From the NCBI GenBank assembly GCA_020746875.1, contig JAGTJL010000002.1:1798001-1862000 (forward strand): 64,000 nt of DNA, given 5' to 3'. The notes beneath the pieces were generated by a model. The model had not been told where the DNA came from, did no database searches, and saw nothing but the letters and a program-made list of their open reading frames with translations. Position numbers and translations under genes: made by a program. The DNA is from Rhexocercosporidium sp. MPI-PUGE-AT-0058. Its lineage: Eukaryota; Ascomycota; Leotiomycetes; Helotiales. This document shows positions 11,095 to 22,628 of the stretch, piece by piece. Position 1 is the first letter of the stretch. Every line of letters begins with the position of its first letter.

Positions 11095-12113
11095 GCAGCG
11101 GCCGAGGTATCTTAGCAAAGGATGGATATTTCAAGGCTAGAACGCTCCGCGAGAGCAGCGGAAACTGGTGTGAATTGGGGGCTGTGTCCTATCATGGCTT
11201 CCTGCCATATCTGACAGATGCTTCAACTGTGTTTTTGTGTTACACGGTTCCCCCGCACATCAATGAGGCTGGGCATGCAACACGCTTGTTGCTGGTGGAG
11301 GAATGAGAGCCGTAGGCCTCGGATTGACCGCCGGGCACTCCCCAGCCAGCTGGATGCATTCTCTGCAAGGCAAGATCGTCTGCAAGCTTGGTTTGATTTC
11401 TAGCGCATCGAATCTCGGTGGAGAAGGTTCTCATACCGCCATAGTTCCACCAATTTGCTTTCCCGGGCATGCAACATATCGGCACTTAGAGTCGGTACGC
11501 ACCCTCCTGAAGCAATACACCCTATCTACAAATATCTACTCTCGGGTGACTTATTTTGTGACTTGATCCTGTGTCTTTATTCGCTTTGCTTTTGTACTTG
11601 AAATATCCTTCACAAGTCTAATGTTAATTCTTAAATTCCGAGCTTATCCCAGCCTTGTCCTGTAAGATCTATTTTCAACCATGCATGCTTTCGGATGTGT
11701 GGCAATTAGCTAGTGAAGAAAAGGCGGGCTGTGTGGAGATGAGCGAATCCAAGCCGCAGCTTTTGACAGCTGTGCATGAGGAAGGCTGAACCTGGTCTAT
11801 AATCGGGCTTGAAGCTCCTGGATCGAATGGCCTCGCTTAGCCCCAGAAGCAAACAAAGGCTCGCAACTCGGTCATCAGCATCCAGAACAAAGCATCCTTT
11901 GAAAGCCACAAGATGCCAGCTTATCGAACGTGACACCTGTGCCAGCAACCCAGCAGCCCAGCAGCCCCAGCTCCGTGGTTTGAAACTGCACTTCATCGGA
12001 ATCTTTCTTCAGCACCTGAACAGGCCGCTGCTTGACAAAAACGCTTCTTAATTGACAATCCTGCTGAATCGCTTGCTCATTGAAATCTGCTTTACAGGTT
12101 ATTGTCAGGCAAT
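11095..12113. other. Intergenic region, no gene seen
   Basis: Open frames here are under 120 codons and lack any recognisable family or splice logic. The right end is the promoter of the cupredoxin-domain gene. Confidence 0.6.
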
Positions 12114-13505
12114 ATGTTGTCATTTGCCAATCTGGGTCTTCTGCTATTTGCAGCCCATTTGGGCTACGCGCAGACATTTTCATCCTCTCCTTCCACAACC
12201 TCGAGTGCTCCAGCTTCAACACATTCTGTCAATGTCGGCGCCGTAAGATTTCTACATCTCATAATATGGAAGCATGCTAACAATTATTAGGCTGGCCTTG
12301 TCTTTACTCCCAATTCCTTGACGGCAAAGATTGGAGATATAGTTGGTGAGAGAAACCTCGACATGCCCGAAGATGCCGGCTAATGAACCAGAATTCCGCT
12401 TCTATCCTAAGAACCATTCGGTAGCCAGGGCGGAATACAAGAACCCATGTATCCCATACGAAGTCGTCGACGTAGGCAGGCAAGGCTTCTGGAGCGGATT
12501 CAAACCCGTCAATGTAGTGTTATCAGATGTAAGTCTACTCACCGCCAAAGCCTTGTCCAATGCATACTGACATCAAAAAGCCCCCAAAGTTCAGCGTCCT
12601 AATCAATGACACCGAACCAATATTCTTCTACTGCTCTGCCCCTGGTGCTTGCGAGGAGGACATAATGGTCGGCGTAATCAACCCAAACTCGACCCAAACC
12701 CTCGAAGTCCAGCAAGCCTTCGCACACAACTCAACAATAGCATTCAGTCCAGGCGAGAACTTCCCCGAAGAAGTAGCATCCACCAAATCAGCCGCTCCCT
12801 CCTCGACATCAACGAACTCTTCTCCAACTACGGCAACTGTAACAGCCACGCCTACCACAGCAGCTGCTGCCGCGTCCTCGGGCTCACACCCACCTCTCTC
12901 AACAGGTGCAATTGCAGGCATAGCAATCGGCGGGGCAGCAGTCCTCCTCCTAGGTGCTGCAATAGTATATCTCTGCGGGCGCCAACGCACAATGGGCGAG
13001 CTCCTTCGGCAAACCCAGAACCCACCACCTCCCTCCTATGTCCCCAATCAAAACCACATGTCCATGGCCTCATCAGCCGCCTACGGCAAATCTCCACACC
13101 TCGAAGGCGAGCAGCAGCGATTCTCTTCCCCTGCAGGAGGCTACTACAGAGGCGACGATGAGAGTTACCGCTCTAGAAGCCCCGTGGCGGAGGAGAGCAT
13201 GGAGTATTCGAATCTTGCTGGGAATGCGAGTCCGAATCGGACAGGCAGCCCTTTGATTCGGAGGCCGGTGCCGCTGAGTCCGGGAAGGCAGGGAGGGTTG
13301 ACACCCGTTACGTTGACGGATAGGCCGATATCTGAGACGGCGGGGGCGGGAGAAGGGTAAGTTTCCCTTTCTTTGAGAGAGGTTTGGGATATTCGCTAAT
13401 GTTTGGTATAGTGTTCGGAGAACGCAATCGCAGTTCGGTCCCCATGAATTGGGGGTCGAAAATGATAGGAGTTACATACCGTATTCGAGTCCGAGGTTGG
13501 AATAG
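12114..13505 (+). CDS. Cupredoxin-domain secreted/surface protein with a transmembrane anchor
   Basis: This is a fungal extracellular serine-rich protein with an N-terminal cupredoxin fold. Five exons (12114..12242, 12291..12345, 12392..12528, 12581..13356, 13412..13505) encode 396 residues. Order: signal peptide MLSFANLGLLLFAAHLGYAQ, short Ser/Thr spacer, cupredoxin domain (about 45-150) with GLVFTPNSLTAKIGDIVEFR, NHSVARAEY and FFYCSAPGACEED, a Ser/Thr-rich stalk, one membrane helix GAIAGIAIGGAAVLLLGAAI, then a Pro/Ser-rich cytosolic tail. The first His and the Cys of a type-1 copper site are present. The second His, usually in an HC..GM motif, appears replaced by Ala, so copper binding is doubtful. 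It may act as a wall protein or sensor. Family firm, role inferred. Confidence 0.87.
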
Positions 13506-14165
13506 TATTACTTTTCAGGTATGAGGCTTTGTGATTATGTACAGTGGCTTTGTTTTATGGCGTTCATGGGAGATCTTTTAAATGACCTGGCAGGTTTTTA
13601 TATACTGGCTGCTTAGATGCCAGTTCAAAATTAGTTATACCATTGACATGTATAACGGCAATTGAGATGATTGAAGGTTCGAAAGTTTTTGAGAGTGTTT
13701 TTGGACATTGATTGCCCCTTGCTGGTGTCGTGAGTTGTGTACATATATCTCCCGCAGCATTTCACTTTGGTATTGCTGATTCGTTTCCTGAAATGCCAAT
13801 CGTGACAGGATTTTACGACAGAAGAAGGAACTCGAAGTCGTGAACCACGATACTGTATAAGTATCGAGTTCACTCCATACAAGGAAAGTGCTTTAGACCT
13901 CCTTCTGCATTCATCTCAGTAGCTACAAAATTGAATACCGTCTTCGTTGACGTCACCTATGAAAGGTGAATCAGAACACAATCCAATCTTGCGACATAGG
14001 CGCGCCGACCTCGCTTAGCTGGTATAAACACCCCCGCGTCGACCTCCCTTCTACACATCCTCCTCCTACTACAACTCCAATACCATCGGCTAACCACAAC
14101 GAGCGGTGGCAGACTTCGAGGTCGATCAACCACTAAGAAGTACCATACCATACCATACAGCAGCT
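13506..14165. other. Intergenic region and promoter of the first BTB gene
   Basis: No coding content is supported. A TACCA repeat (14141-14158) lies immediately before the next start codon. Confidence 0.6.
14141..14158 (+). repeat. TACCA pentanucleotide repeat before the BTB start codon
   Basis: Three to four TACCA units end about 8 bases before the ATG at 14166, so they belong to the 5' leader. It resembles the CACCA tract before the condensin gene. Confidence 0.8.
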
Positions 14166-15699
14166 ATGTCTGCTTACGGCGAGGACTACTCCGATGAGGA
14201 GCGAAACTTCATCGAGCATGGAGGTGCGAGTCAAGGCGAGAGCGATATCGAGGGTGAGAGTGTTGTTGAAGGTGAAGGCGGAGGTGTGGGAAGCATTTTG
14301 GGACATGGTGCATCGGGAATTGGAGGACCTGGCGGAGTTGAGGTTGAGGGTGAGGGTGTTAATAGAGAGCCAAGTGCTGCAGCTCGCGGGAATGATGGTT
14401 CTGGAGCTGTTGAGAGACCCGATAGTGATTCTCTTGTCGTGTCTCAAGGCGAGTCTGCAAGAGTGAACATTGCTGTAGCTAGGACGACGCAGAGCTGGAG
14501 CGCTGGTTCTCAACGCGAAATGGTTGATGGAGCAAACAATTTTGGGTTGGCATCTCATCAAACGTGGGACAACCGTAGGAACCACGTCGTTGGTTGGGGC
14601 AATGCTGTCGATTGGTGCAGTGCTGGGAACCATTCTGGCTCAAAGGTTGAAGCAGACGAGGCGAACTTGTGAGTGATTCCCATACATGACTCTTCCAAAG
14701 ATAAGAACTCACATCACGAGGTAGATCAAAGCCTACGTGGAAGAAGGCTGAGCTTTTGCCCACTAAAGCTCGGCCTATGCGTAGTCTCACAGCTCAAGAG
14801 TTCTGCGAGTAAGTGTAGAGCAAAGAGTGCTGCATCACTAGTAACTGACACATAGTAGGAGATTGAAGCTTTTCGAAAGTCAACGTGTTGCTGTTCTTGT
14901 CAGCCCCAAGGAAGTGCTTTTCTCCATCCCGAAGGATCTTCTCTGCGCCAATTCCACCTTCTTCGACCGAGCCTTCAACGGCAAATTCAAGGAAAGCGTC
15001 GAGCTAACCATGCATCTACCTGAAGATACTGTTCTCGCTTTCCAGATGCTGCTACAGTGGGTCTACACCGGTAACATCATCATCGACACCAATGGAGGTG
15101 CTACCGAGAAGATCGGAATCTACCTGGATTTCTTCAAGTTGGCGGACAAGATCGATCTCCTTGGCCCTCTCGATTTGATTACTGGCAATTTCAAACAACA
15201 TTTGTGCCATACCAGATTATTGCTTGAACGTCAATCGAACTGCGGTCAAGAGTGCGCTACGAACGGAAACCAGGCTGACGCTATTTGCAGCTGTAGGCGA
15301 GATAGTTCTTGGATTGCTACTGGTCGTCACGCAATTACTTGCGATATTGTGCAAGCCAATTGCGTCTCGAAGGAGGCTCACATCGACCTCCTCCGCGATG
15401 GCGTAATTACATCAGAGCACATCCAGTCCGCTTTTGAGCTCCTTCCGGACCATGTGGCTCGCCAAACCCTTGTTCGAGCCTGTGTTGCTCCCTACATTAT
15501 GAGCTGTACAATGAGCTACAAATTCAAGTTCAGTAAAGAGCTTGAGACTGTTGAGGACTACTGTCAATCTCTCCTCAAGGAAGTGGCTTTGACTAGAACT
15601 CTAAACAATGTATTTACGGATCCTCTAACAAAGTCTGCTCTCAAGAGCTGGGTACGAAAAGGCGACGATCGTTGGGTTGAGGTTCCCATGTCACTCTGA
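14166..15699 (+). CDS. BTB/POZ domain protein (paralogue 1)
   Basis: Three exons (14166..14668, 14725..14808, 14856..15699) encode 476 residues. The N-terminal third is acidic and Gly/Glu-rich with repeated EGE/GEG motifs and no known fold. The BTB domain follows exon 2/3: VAVLVSPKEVLFSIPKDLLC, then NSTFFDRAFNGKFKES, LQWVYTGNI and FFKLADKIDLLGPLD. The C-terminal part has a helical block ending in KFKFSKELETVEDY. BTB domains dimerise and often recruit substrates to cullin-3 ligases, but no other domain shows its task here. It resembles the minus-strand BTB gene at 25775-26810 in domain order and in the FKLADKI and FSKELE motifs. It has an insert rich in Cys (about residues 325-360) that the other lacks. 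Confidence 0.85.
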
Positions 15700-16852
15700 G
15701 GGTGAGGATAAAGCTACTCATATCAAATTGAGATCTCTCGATCAATCAATCATTTGTTGCATTGGAACGAAAACGGTGCTCCAGTCCGGCCAAATTTTGC
15801 GGTCGGTTTGTAAGATACTGGGGAATATTGGGCATTGTTGGCTCTGGACTCACTGTTCCCGTCGCAGCTAGAACATCACAAACAATGAGATATTTGTTCA
15901 CGTACACGTTGTTCTACAGCAGAAGTGACGAACGGATCCATGTGAACTTCAGGAGGCTTGTGATCAGCATAGTCCCGGGCCGTCAGTAATATCATTTTGT
16001 TTCTGTCCGAATTACTTCCAGAGAGTTCACATGCTTCGTAACATGCTCTTGAGAAATATGACAACAGCATGTACTCCAGTGCAAGGAGATACATTTTTTC
16101 AATGTTCTTTCCTAGCTTTCCAAGTCATCAAAACTAATGATTATTTGGGTGGACATGATAAGTGGTGGATCCAAGCAGCTGGCTCGTATTTCTCTTGTCT
16201 GCACGCCTTTGATTGTCTATTTTGAACAACCTCGTAACTACCTTATAAGCGGCCAACGAGCGGAAGCTACTAACTAAACCTAACGAGCTGTATTCGTGGA
16301 TTTTCAAAACTTGGCAGTTGGGAAGTCGAAATGAAGGGTGATGTTCTGAGCTCCCATCACCTCTCATTTCCGAATGCTACGCAGCTGACATCCATAGCCA
16401 AATACTGATCTGAGAAAGGCGATCGTTTCATAAAAGATCAAGGTTTAAGTACTCGAGTGAACCTCAAATTCCCAAATGATATTACACTACCGGCGATGTA
16501 CAGTTCACGGCGAGGGAAAGAAATATTTCGGGAATTTAAGGCAGGATCTCGCTTATCGTGTTTACCTTGAGCAGGTAGACCTTTTCCTCACAGCAAAGTC
16601 GAAAAATTCAGAATGCAAGTGTTGCACTTTTTGTAATGAAGTTTCAGAGGAGAAGGTTATGTCCTATCCAGAGAGTATTTTACTGTCACTTTCTTAGCGA
16701 ATGTGAGTAGGCCTTGTCACGTTTCCTACCCTGCTTAAGAGGCACAGCAATCGAATGAAGACACCAAGCTAGAATGGCTTTTGAAAACACCACTTGTACC
16801 CTTGGTCCGCTAGTGAATTGTGTGAATGGCTATCATGTAGCTCTTTAATCGA

Positions 16853-16875
16853 GGACCTCAAGGGGACCTCAAGGG
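16853..16875. repeat. Two-copy direct repeat of GGACCTCAAGG
   Basis: Two adjacent 12-bp units. No function is apparent. Confidence 0.7.
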
Positions 16876-17849
16876 TTCTGAAGTCACCAGTATCATCGGC
16901 TGAGAGGACAGAGAACGAAATGGGGCTTGGTGGTTCATGTTTCGTTCGATGGAGACGTTCAGGGTGACATCAGGTTGGAGATTGAGATAGCAAGTTAATC
17001 TTAAAAAAAAATTGCACCTTGATCCAGTAAGTCCAATAGTCCACGTCGTCTCTCATTGTCAAGACACACAGCGGCCAAAGACTTACATCGGCTGGGTGGA
17101 TGGAATATACCGAAAAAAGTCAGTATCGATGGCCCCGAAGCGACACAGGTCTCATAGCCTGTTGATGTCTACATCACACGCCGTATATTCGCAGGAGAGG
17201 TCGACCTTCTCGGGGCCCGTCAACCTCGTCATCGCCAGTGTTCAGGATCTCTTCCCTGCAACAAAGATTTCATGGAAGCGGATCCATCCTGCCGCAATGC
17301 CTCCTCGCAGACACTTACTGCCAGGGTTTGTATGAGATCTACGAACATCGTTCAGCTAAGCCCTTGGGAGGCAGATCTCAAAAATATTGAGAAAAGTTCG
17401 GTAATGAGAAGAGCTGGATGCCTTGGAAGGATTCGCCTCGGATCTATTGCTGGTGAACAAGTCAACAGGTGCTGGAGATCTGCGTCTTAAAATAGACGGA
17501 ACTTCTTACGTATTGTCTAGGTTGACATGTTTGGAACCGAATTTATCTAGACCTTGATCAAACATTTGCGGGGTAGTGGTTTCGTGAAGGATTCGGTCGC
17601 GACTGTCAGTTCAACAGCTACAGACCAAGTTTGACGGTGGGGTACTTCACAGTATCCAAAATGGGCGTGCTGGTCGAGCTTCATGATAGTTGGAGCTAGA
17701 ATCTAAAATTGACGATCGAGAATCTGACGACATGCTGAAAGAGTACGAACGCCCAGATTCTAGGAATTCAAGTGAATGCTGGCCAACAAGATCCTCTAGG
17801 TATGGGAAGCAGGTGAGGCATATTTTCTTTGATCGGTTCAACTTGTTGA

Positions 17850-18380
17850 ACACTTCACAAGTCTCGAAGCAGGCGAAGCGCCAAAGCTGGTCACACCTTC
17901 CTCCCTTACCTGGTGGAGTGCCACATTGGTCCACCCTCCCTCTCGGACCTTCAAGACTTGTACGAAATTCACAACGAAAAGTGCACCTACGGTTCAATGG
18001 GTGCATCACCTGGCAATGGCAAAGCTCATTACATCTATATTGCGGCGCCTACAGCTGCGAGAGGGATGACCACGTCACGTTTCCCCAAATAATGTGCGAA
18101 TAGTCTCGCAGAACGCCTACCCGCCAGCTAGACGGGAGTCCACGAGACACTTCTTCAACGGTATTGGTCATCCGTGTTACTCCAGTGGGATCCTTTTCCG
18201 AGGGATGTCTTGGATTACTTGCAGATGGGAGGATAGGCAGTTTGCTCTAGATTGCCCGGCATTCGTAATCTGTTTCTTCTAAACGCGCATGCACGACTTT
18301 CCGTCCCTCCGACTTTCGAGAATCAGATGACGCGCATCCATGGCTGGGAGTGTGGAGTAGAAAGAGAATGTATCTTGTAG
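17850..18380 (+). pseudogene. Decayed coding relic of unknown family
   Basis: One plus-strand frame stays open for 80 codons without a start (17850 to the TAA at 18090). It then continues with protein-like sequence broken by isolated TAG codons: LYEIHNEKCTYGSMGASPG and GKAHYIYIAAPTA before the first stop, LLQRYWSSVLLQWDPFPRD after it. The composition looks like real protein rather than chance, and the stops are single and scattered, as in a gene losing function by point mutation. I do not recognise the family. It may be one exon set of an old gene. Confidence 0.3.
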
Positions 18381-19369
18381 TAGGGCTTAGGTAAAACATT
18401 GTGTAATGGCATGGGATAGGAAATGAAATTCTCGCGTCTGATGGACAGTTTCCAACTCCTCGAACTACTAACAGAAATCACATCTAAGCCAGCAAGCGGG
18501 AAGAGAAGGCTCGTTCTGTGCCTCCCAGCCACCCATCATTGCACTTTAATATTTCAAATGAGATTGGGTGCTGGGGAGCAATCGGGTCGCATAGAAGCGG
18601 CCTCATTCCAAGGTAACGCAGAAGCAGAGCTTATATCTTCAACCCAGTCGCTCTGCATGGGACAGGCACAGGCGCTCGCTGTGCCACCGTGGCGTTGATA
18701 TATACAATGTGACGGCGGGACAAAAGCAATATTGCTATGAAATCACCGGCTGCTTTACTCGAGCACGAGAAAACAAGCTTGTTCAAAAGTTCCCTGCACC
18801 ATTAGATCTTGCGAAAAGAACAAACAGCGACCCTTGACAGATTGGAACAGCTCCCAGTCTCGAATCCTTCATGGGAAAACTAAATTGGAATGAGGGGAAG
18901 AACAAGATGCCACAACAGGATGTCAGGAAGGGTGTTGGCTCAACGGCTCCGATTCGATGGTACCAACTTTGAAGCGACAAAGCTGGAAACAGACATACCC
19001 GCGCGCTGCTGACACTTGTCTAGTCCACGGTCTGGATGGCACTCACCATTGGAATGCGGAGGGATCGCAGCCACTCAGATGACATTCTTGAGCCTCCCTC
19101 CATCGTCGCTAGATCATGTTATCTTCGTGGCTGGCGGCTGGCATCCTTGCAGATTTGTCCAAAGCGCGCGGGAGTCTTGACTGTTGACCCAAGTCGAAGC
19201 CCGCCTTCACACACTGGCAGCGAACTGTAGTTGATCATAACTAATGATTCGATCACTGGAGATTCTCCAGAATTCGTTCAAGTTGCTGCCGCGCGGGCAA
19301 ATGTATCAGACGTAAGGACAGGCGGTATGAAGAGAAGAGGCAACAGCTACATAATGAAGTAAAAATCCC

Positions 19370-20890
19370 ATGGCAACGTCGCTCGGATACGATCTTCCAA
19401 CTCCAACACTTTCTAAGTGCTTATCTGCTTTATCCAACAACGCCCCTTTGGATTCCGATTCGTTTCCAGCTCCTTCATTCGCCCTCCGGTTTCCAGCAAC
19501 CGTCCTGCCGGAGCACTTACGAACGCAGATCCTAGCCTCATATCATCCTTTGACCAACAATCAATCCCACTACTTCGAAAGTAGATACACCAGAACAATA
19601 CGGTTCAGTCGGGTACTTCCAGCCGTTGTAACGCAGTCCAATCGTTGCAAGAAAAGCAGCGAAAAACAACAGCCCCCCTCGTGCTCTTTGTTACTTTCGC
19701 GCTGCTAGCACTTGGTGGCTGCTAAGTATAACCGGCTCACGACTTCCCACGACGCCCACGAAGACATCTCCCCCGTCCAGCGCCAATCAGCTTGCAGGAT
19801 CTCGCAGACGCTGTTTCCATCCTGCACCCCCGAGGCGCGAATCACGTCCAATCCCAGCAGCCGGCCGACCTGACCTCTTTCCCTCTCTTCTCTCCTCGCG
19901 CTGCCATTGCGAATCACATCCAGCCCTCGACGGCCTCGTTTCTGGCCTCCTACTCGCCGCCCCGTCCCCGTCGTCGCTAGCACGAGCAAGTCTACTCGGT
20001 CAGCTCTCTGTACGAATCACATTGCCTGGTGTCAGCTGCGGTTCCGACAGGCCACCCCGGACTGTTCTCTTCTCATCCCATCCTCCTCACTCGTCGAAGA
20101 CAAGACGAAGATCAAGTGCACCAGTCAGTCCAGCTCGGAAGCCCCAAGCGTCTCTATCTGTCTCGCTCGCTGTCCTTCACGCTCACGCATCCGCTCACAC
20201 ACCCGAGCCCACTAGAGGTTCCCAAGTTTTCCAAGTCCCGCCCGCTCCCTGGTCGTCCGTCGCCACGAATCAAAACAGCCCCCAGCCAATTAGGATTAGC
20301 GCCTCGCTTGCCCCATAATCCACCGCTGCTTTTGACGGCCCTGCCAGGTCCTCAGATCCTTGCGCCAATATCCCTCCCTCGTCTCTCCTCACGCACGACT
20401 TGACCTCCTCGCCGCTCCACAAGCGCAAGCAAGCACAACAAATTCTTGATGCACACTGCAGGACAGTGCAGCAACAGCCAACACCACTCCTCCTCGATCC
20501 CTCCCTACTCCAATCCCCAATCGCCCTCGCAAGCGCCTTCATCTGCCAACCCACTTTAGCACTGGCTGCTATATTGGTCTGCCCTGCCCTGCCATCCCAT
20601 TCCTCTGCCTCGGACGCGCTCTTGTTTGCTTGCTGCCCTGCCACGACCACGGCCACCACCACTCACTCTCTGCCACAGCTGTACTATACCGGAAGAAAAA
20701 AACAAAGCTGCCCTTAAGCAGCCACATACATTACATTATAATACTTCTCACCACCCGGACGACCTTGCCTTTCTTCTTCTTCTCCTCCCTTCACGGACTA
20801 CCCGTCATCACATCGCAGCTTGCCGGCCCACCTGTGCTTCGAGTCACTCTTTGATCTCACAACACTCGTTACTCTGAACGAAGAGACAAG
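19370..20890 (+). promoter_or_regulatory. Long pyrimidine-rich promoter/leader of the next gene
   Basis: From about 19,700 the plus strand is strongly C/T-rich up to the ATG at 20891, with many ATG-started short frames (for example one from 20400 and one from 20626). Such tracts are typical of fungal promoters and long 5' leaders. The short frames could act as upstream ORFs, but none resembles a protein. Confidence 0.5.
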
Positions 20891-21532
20891 ATGCCTCCCT
20901 CTACCAAGCCAAAGCTCCCGCAGCTCAAGACTCCCATGACGTCGACCTTTCCCTCCGAATTGTCGGCATTGTCTGCGCGAAGCCCTCTCCCTGGATACGC
21001 CGACTTCATAAAGCAGGAGGAGTACATCAAGACCCCAATCACCCCTCCGATTGCGTATACGGACTTCCTCAAGACTATGGCAAGCCCTATTGCTGGAGAC
21101 AAGTCATCCTCGGGACGAACAACGCCCACTTCAGCTCCCTCCACCGGCTCGAGCGAACACAGTGATTGCTCTTGCAATTGCGAAACCCACAAGTCACCCA
21201 CCTCCGCCCTACCATCCGCTCAATTCGTCTTCCCTTCTTCAGCTCCCTCGACAGGACGTCTGGGACGGTTACGGATACCTCCCTCTCCAGCCTTTACTGG
21301 CGCGGAATCACCAATGAGCGCAACCTCAGCAGTACGGTCTCCCTTCAGCGCAAGAAGTGCGCGCTCACCATTTGACTGGGACTTCAAGAGCAAGGGAAGA
21401 TACTTTGATATCAAGTCACCGAAATCCACGCGGTCCAGCGTTCGCCAAGTCAGAGAGATTGTGACGCGGACAGTCACATACACACCACGGATGAGCCCAG
21501 CACCAAAGGGCAAGAGGAGGAAGATAGAATAA
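20891..21532 (+). CDS. Unrecognised Ser/Pro-rich protein with repeated Y-x-D-F-[IL]-K motif
   Basis: A single exon encodes 213 residues. I do not recognise a named family; it looks like a conserved fungal hypothetical protein. The N-terminal part has two related motifs, GYADFIKQEEY and AYTDFLKTMAS, joined by KTPITPPI. A Ser/Thr/Pro-rich middle with many SP/TP sites suggests phosphorylation by proline-directed kinases. A small Cys cluster CSCNCETH sits near residue 96-103. The C-terminus is basic and ends KGKRRKIE, a plausible nuclear localisation signal. No signal peptide or membrane helix is present. The coding signal is supported by the strict single frame, a good AAG-ATG context and the long CT-rich leader before it. 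Confidence 0.72.
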   Translation: MPPSTKPKLPQLKTPMTSTFPSELSALSARSPLPGYADFIKQEEYIKTPITPPIAYTDFLKTMASPIAGDKSSSGRTTPTSAPSTGSSEHSDCSCNCETHKSPTSALPSAQFVFPSSAPSTGRLGRLRIPPSPAFTGAESPMSATSAVRSPFSARSARSPFDWDFKSKGRYFDIKSPKSTRSSVRQVREIVTRTVTYTPRMSPAPKGKRRKIE

Positions 21533-22409
21533 TAATGCTCCACAACAACCCACGCCATGTTCTAACCGCTTCATCACTACATTCTTCAAGGATATCCTCT
21601 CACTATCAACTCCCATTTGTCACGGCATTTACATTCTCCAACCTCTCAACTTCACACAATATCCGTTATTACGATTTACATGTCTTTATTTCTTGTTTAC
21701 GACCACAAAAGCTCAGACGAGAGAGTCTCAGTTAGGGAAGGAGGGGGGAAAACGTCACGCTTCACGTCACTATCTTGCTCGGCGCACCGCCTGGAGCATC
21801 GTTGGAGTAAGGTAACCACAGGACCTCGAAAGAGCCAAACCGGGTTTGACTTTCGGGATGTCATGTCATGGGCCACTTAAAGGGTTGGAGAGGAATTTTC
21901 TCAAGGGCAGGCAGGCAAGGCAAATGCCTGTCTAATCATGGGCGTTCGTCGGCGTACTTTGGGAACTGAAATGGGAATTGACAGGACATTGCGTTCGGAG
22001 AAAGAGGCGTGGGACCTGATACCAGAATAAGCAATGAAATCAAACAAAACTTACCAATAATTCCTCGAGCCTTACACATTCTCATCCTTCTATGACCCCC
22101 ATCGTATCATGATCATGTCTCGCGGGGGAGTGCCACGATCGTAAACAGAGCCAGATCTGAGACCGCCGAAGAAAAAACAAACACGTTACATTCAGAACGA
22201 AATCACAACAACGACCGTTAGGCGGCCAAACGGCCTGTCTGCAGGCCTCTATTTACGTCCTCCTCGCCAGCAGTCAGCCGTACCTTACATACCAACGCAG
22301 CGCAACGCAAATCATAACAAGACCCCAAAACGACCAAGATCCTATGCACGTTCCCACATGAGCGATTGATCACCATCAGATCAAGTAAGCATAAACAGGA
22401 TAACCATTA

Positions 22410-22437
22410 ATCGATCGATCAATCAATCAATCAATCG
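22410..22437. repeat. ATCA/ATCG tetranucleotide microsatellite
   Basis: About seven tetramer units, first ATCG then ATCA. Simple repeat, no function claimed. Confidence 0.85.
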
Positions 22438-22592
22438 CAATGTTCGTACAGTAGGCAGGTACACAGTCCATGCCCCTCCATCCACCCCTCAGCCCTTCCA
22501 CCCTTCCCCCCAGAGTGCGCAATCCATACGCAATTCCCACGCAATTCCTCTCTTCTACCGTCCAACCAACTGCCCAAGCTCCGCCGCCCAGT

Positions 22593-22628
22593 CCAGTACA
22601 GTTCAGTTCAGTACAGTTCAATTCAGTA
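22593..22628. repeat. Imperfect GTACAGTTCA repeat
   Basis: Units of CAGTACAGTT and CAGTTCA alternate over about 36 bases. Its AGTAC words recall the inverted repeat at 4990-5033. Confidence 0.6.

Larger units (their letters stand above)
15700..19369. other. Large gene-poor region
   Basis: No intact gene could be assembled in these 3.7 kb. It contains a small direct repeat of GGACCTCAAGG (16853-16875) and a stretch of broken coding-like sequence at 17850-18380, listed separately. Confidence 0.55.

Noticed and set aside
20400..20877. Short plus-strand frames before the Ser/Pro-rich gene as genes of their own
   Set aside because: Pyrimidine-rich translation without protein character. They are better seen as possible upstream ORFs.
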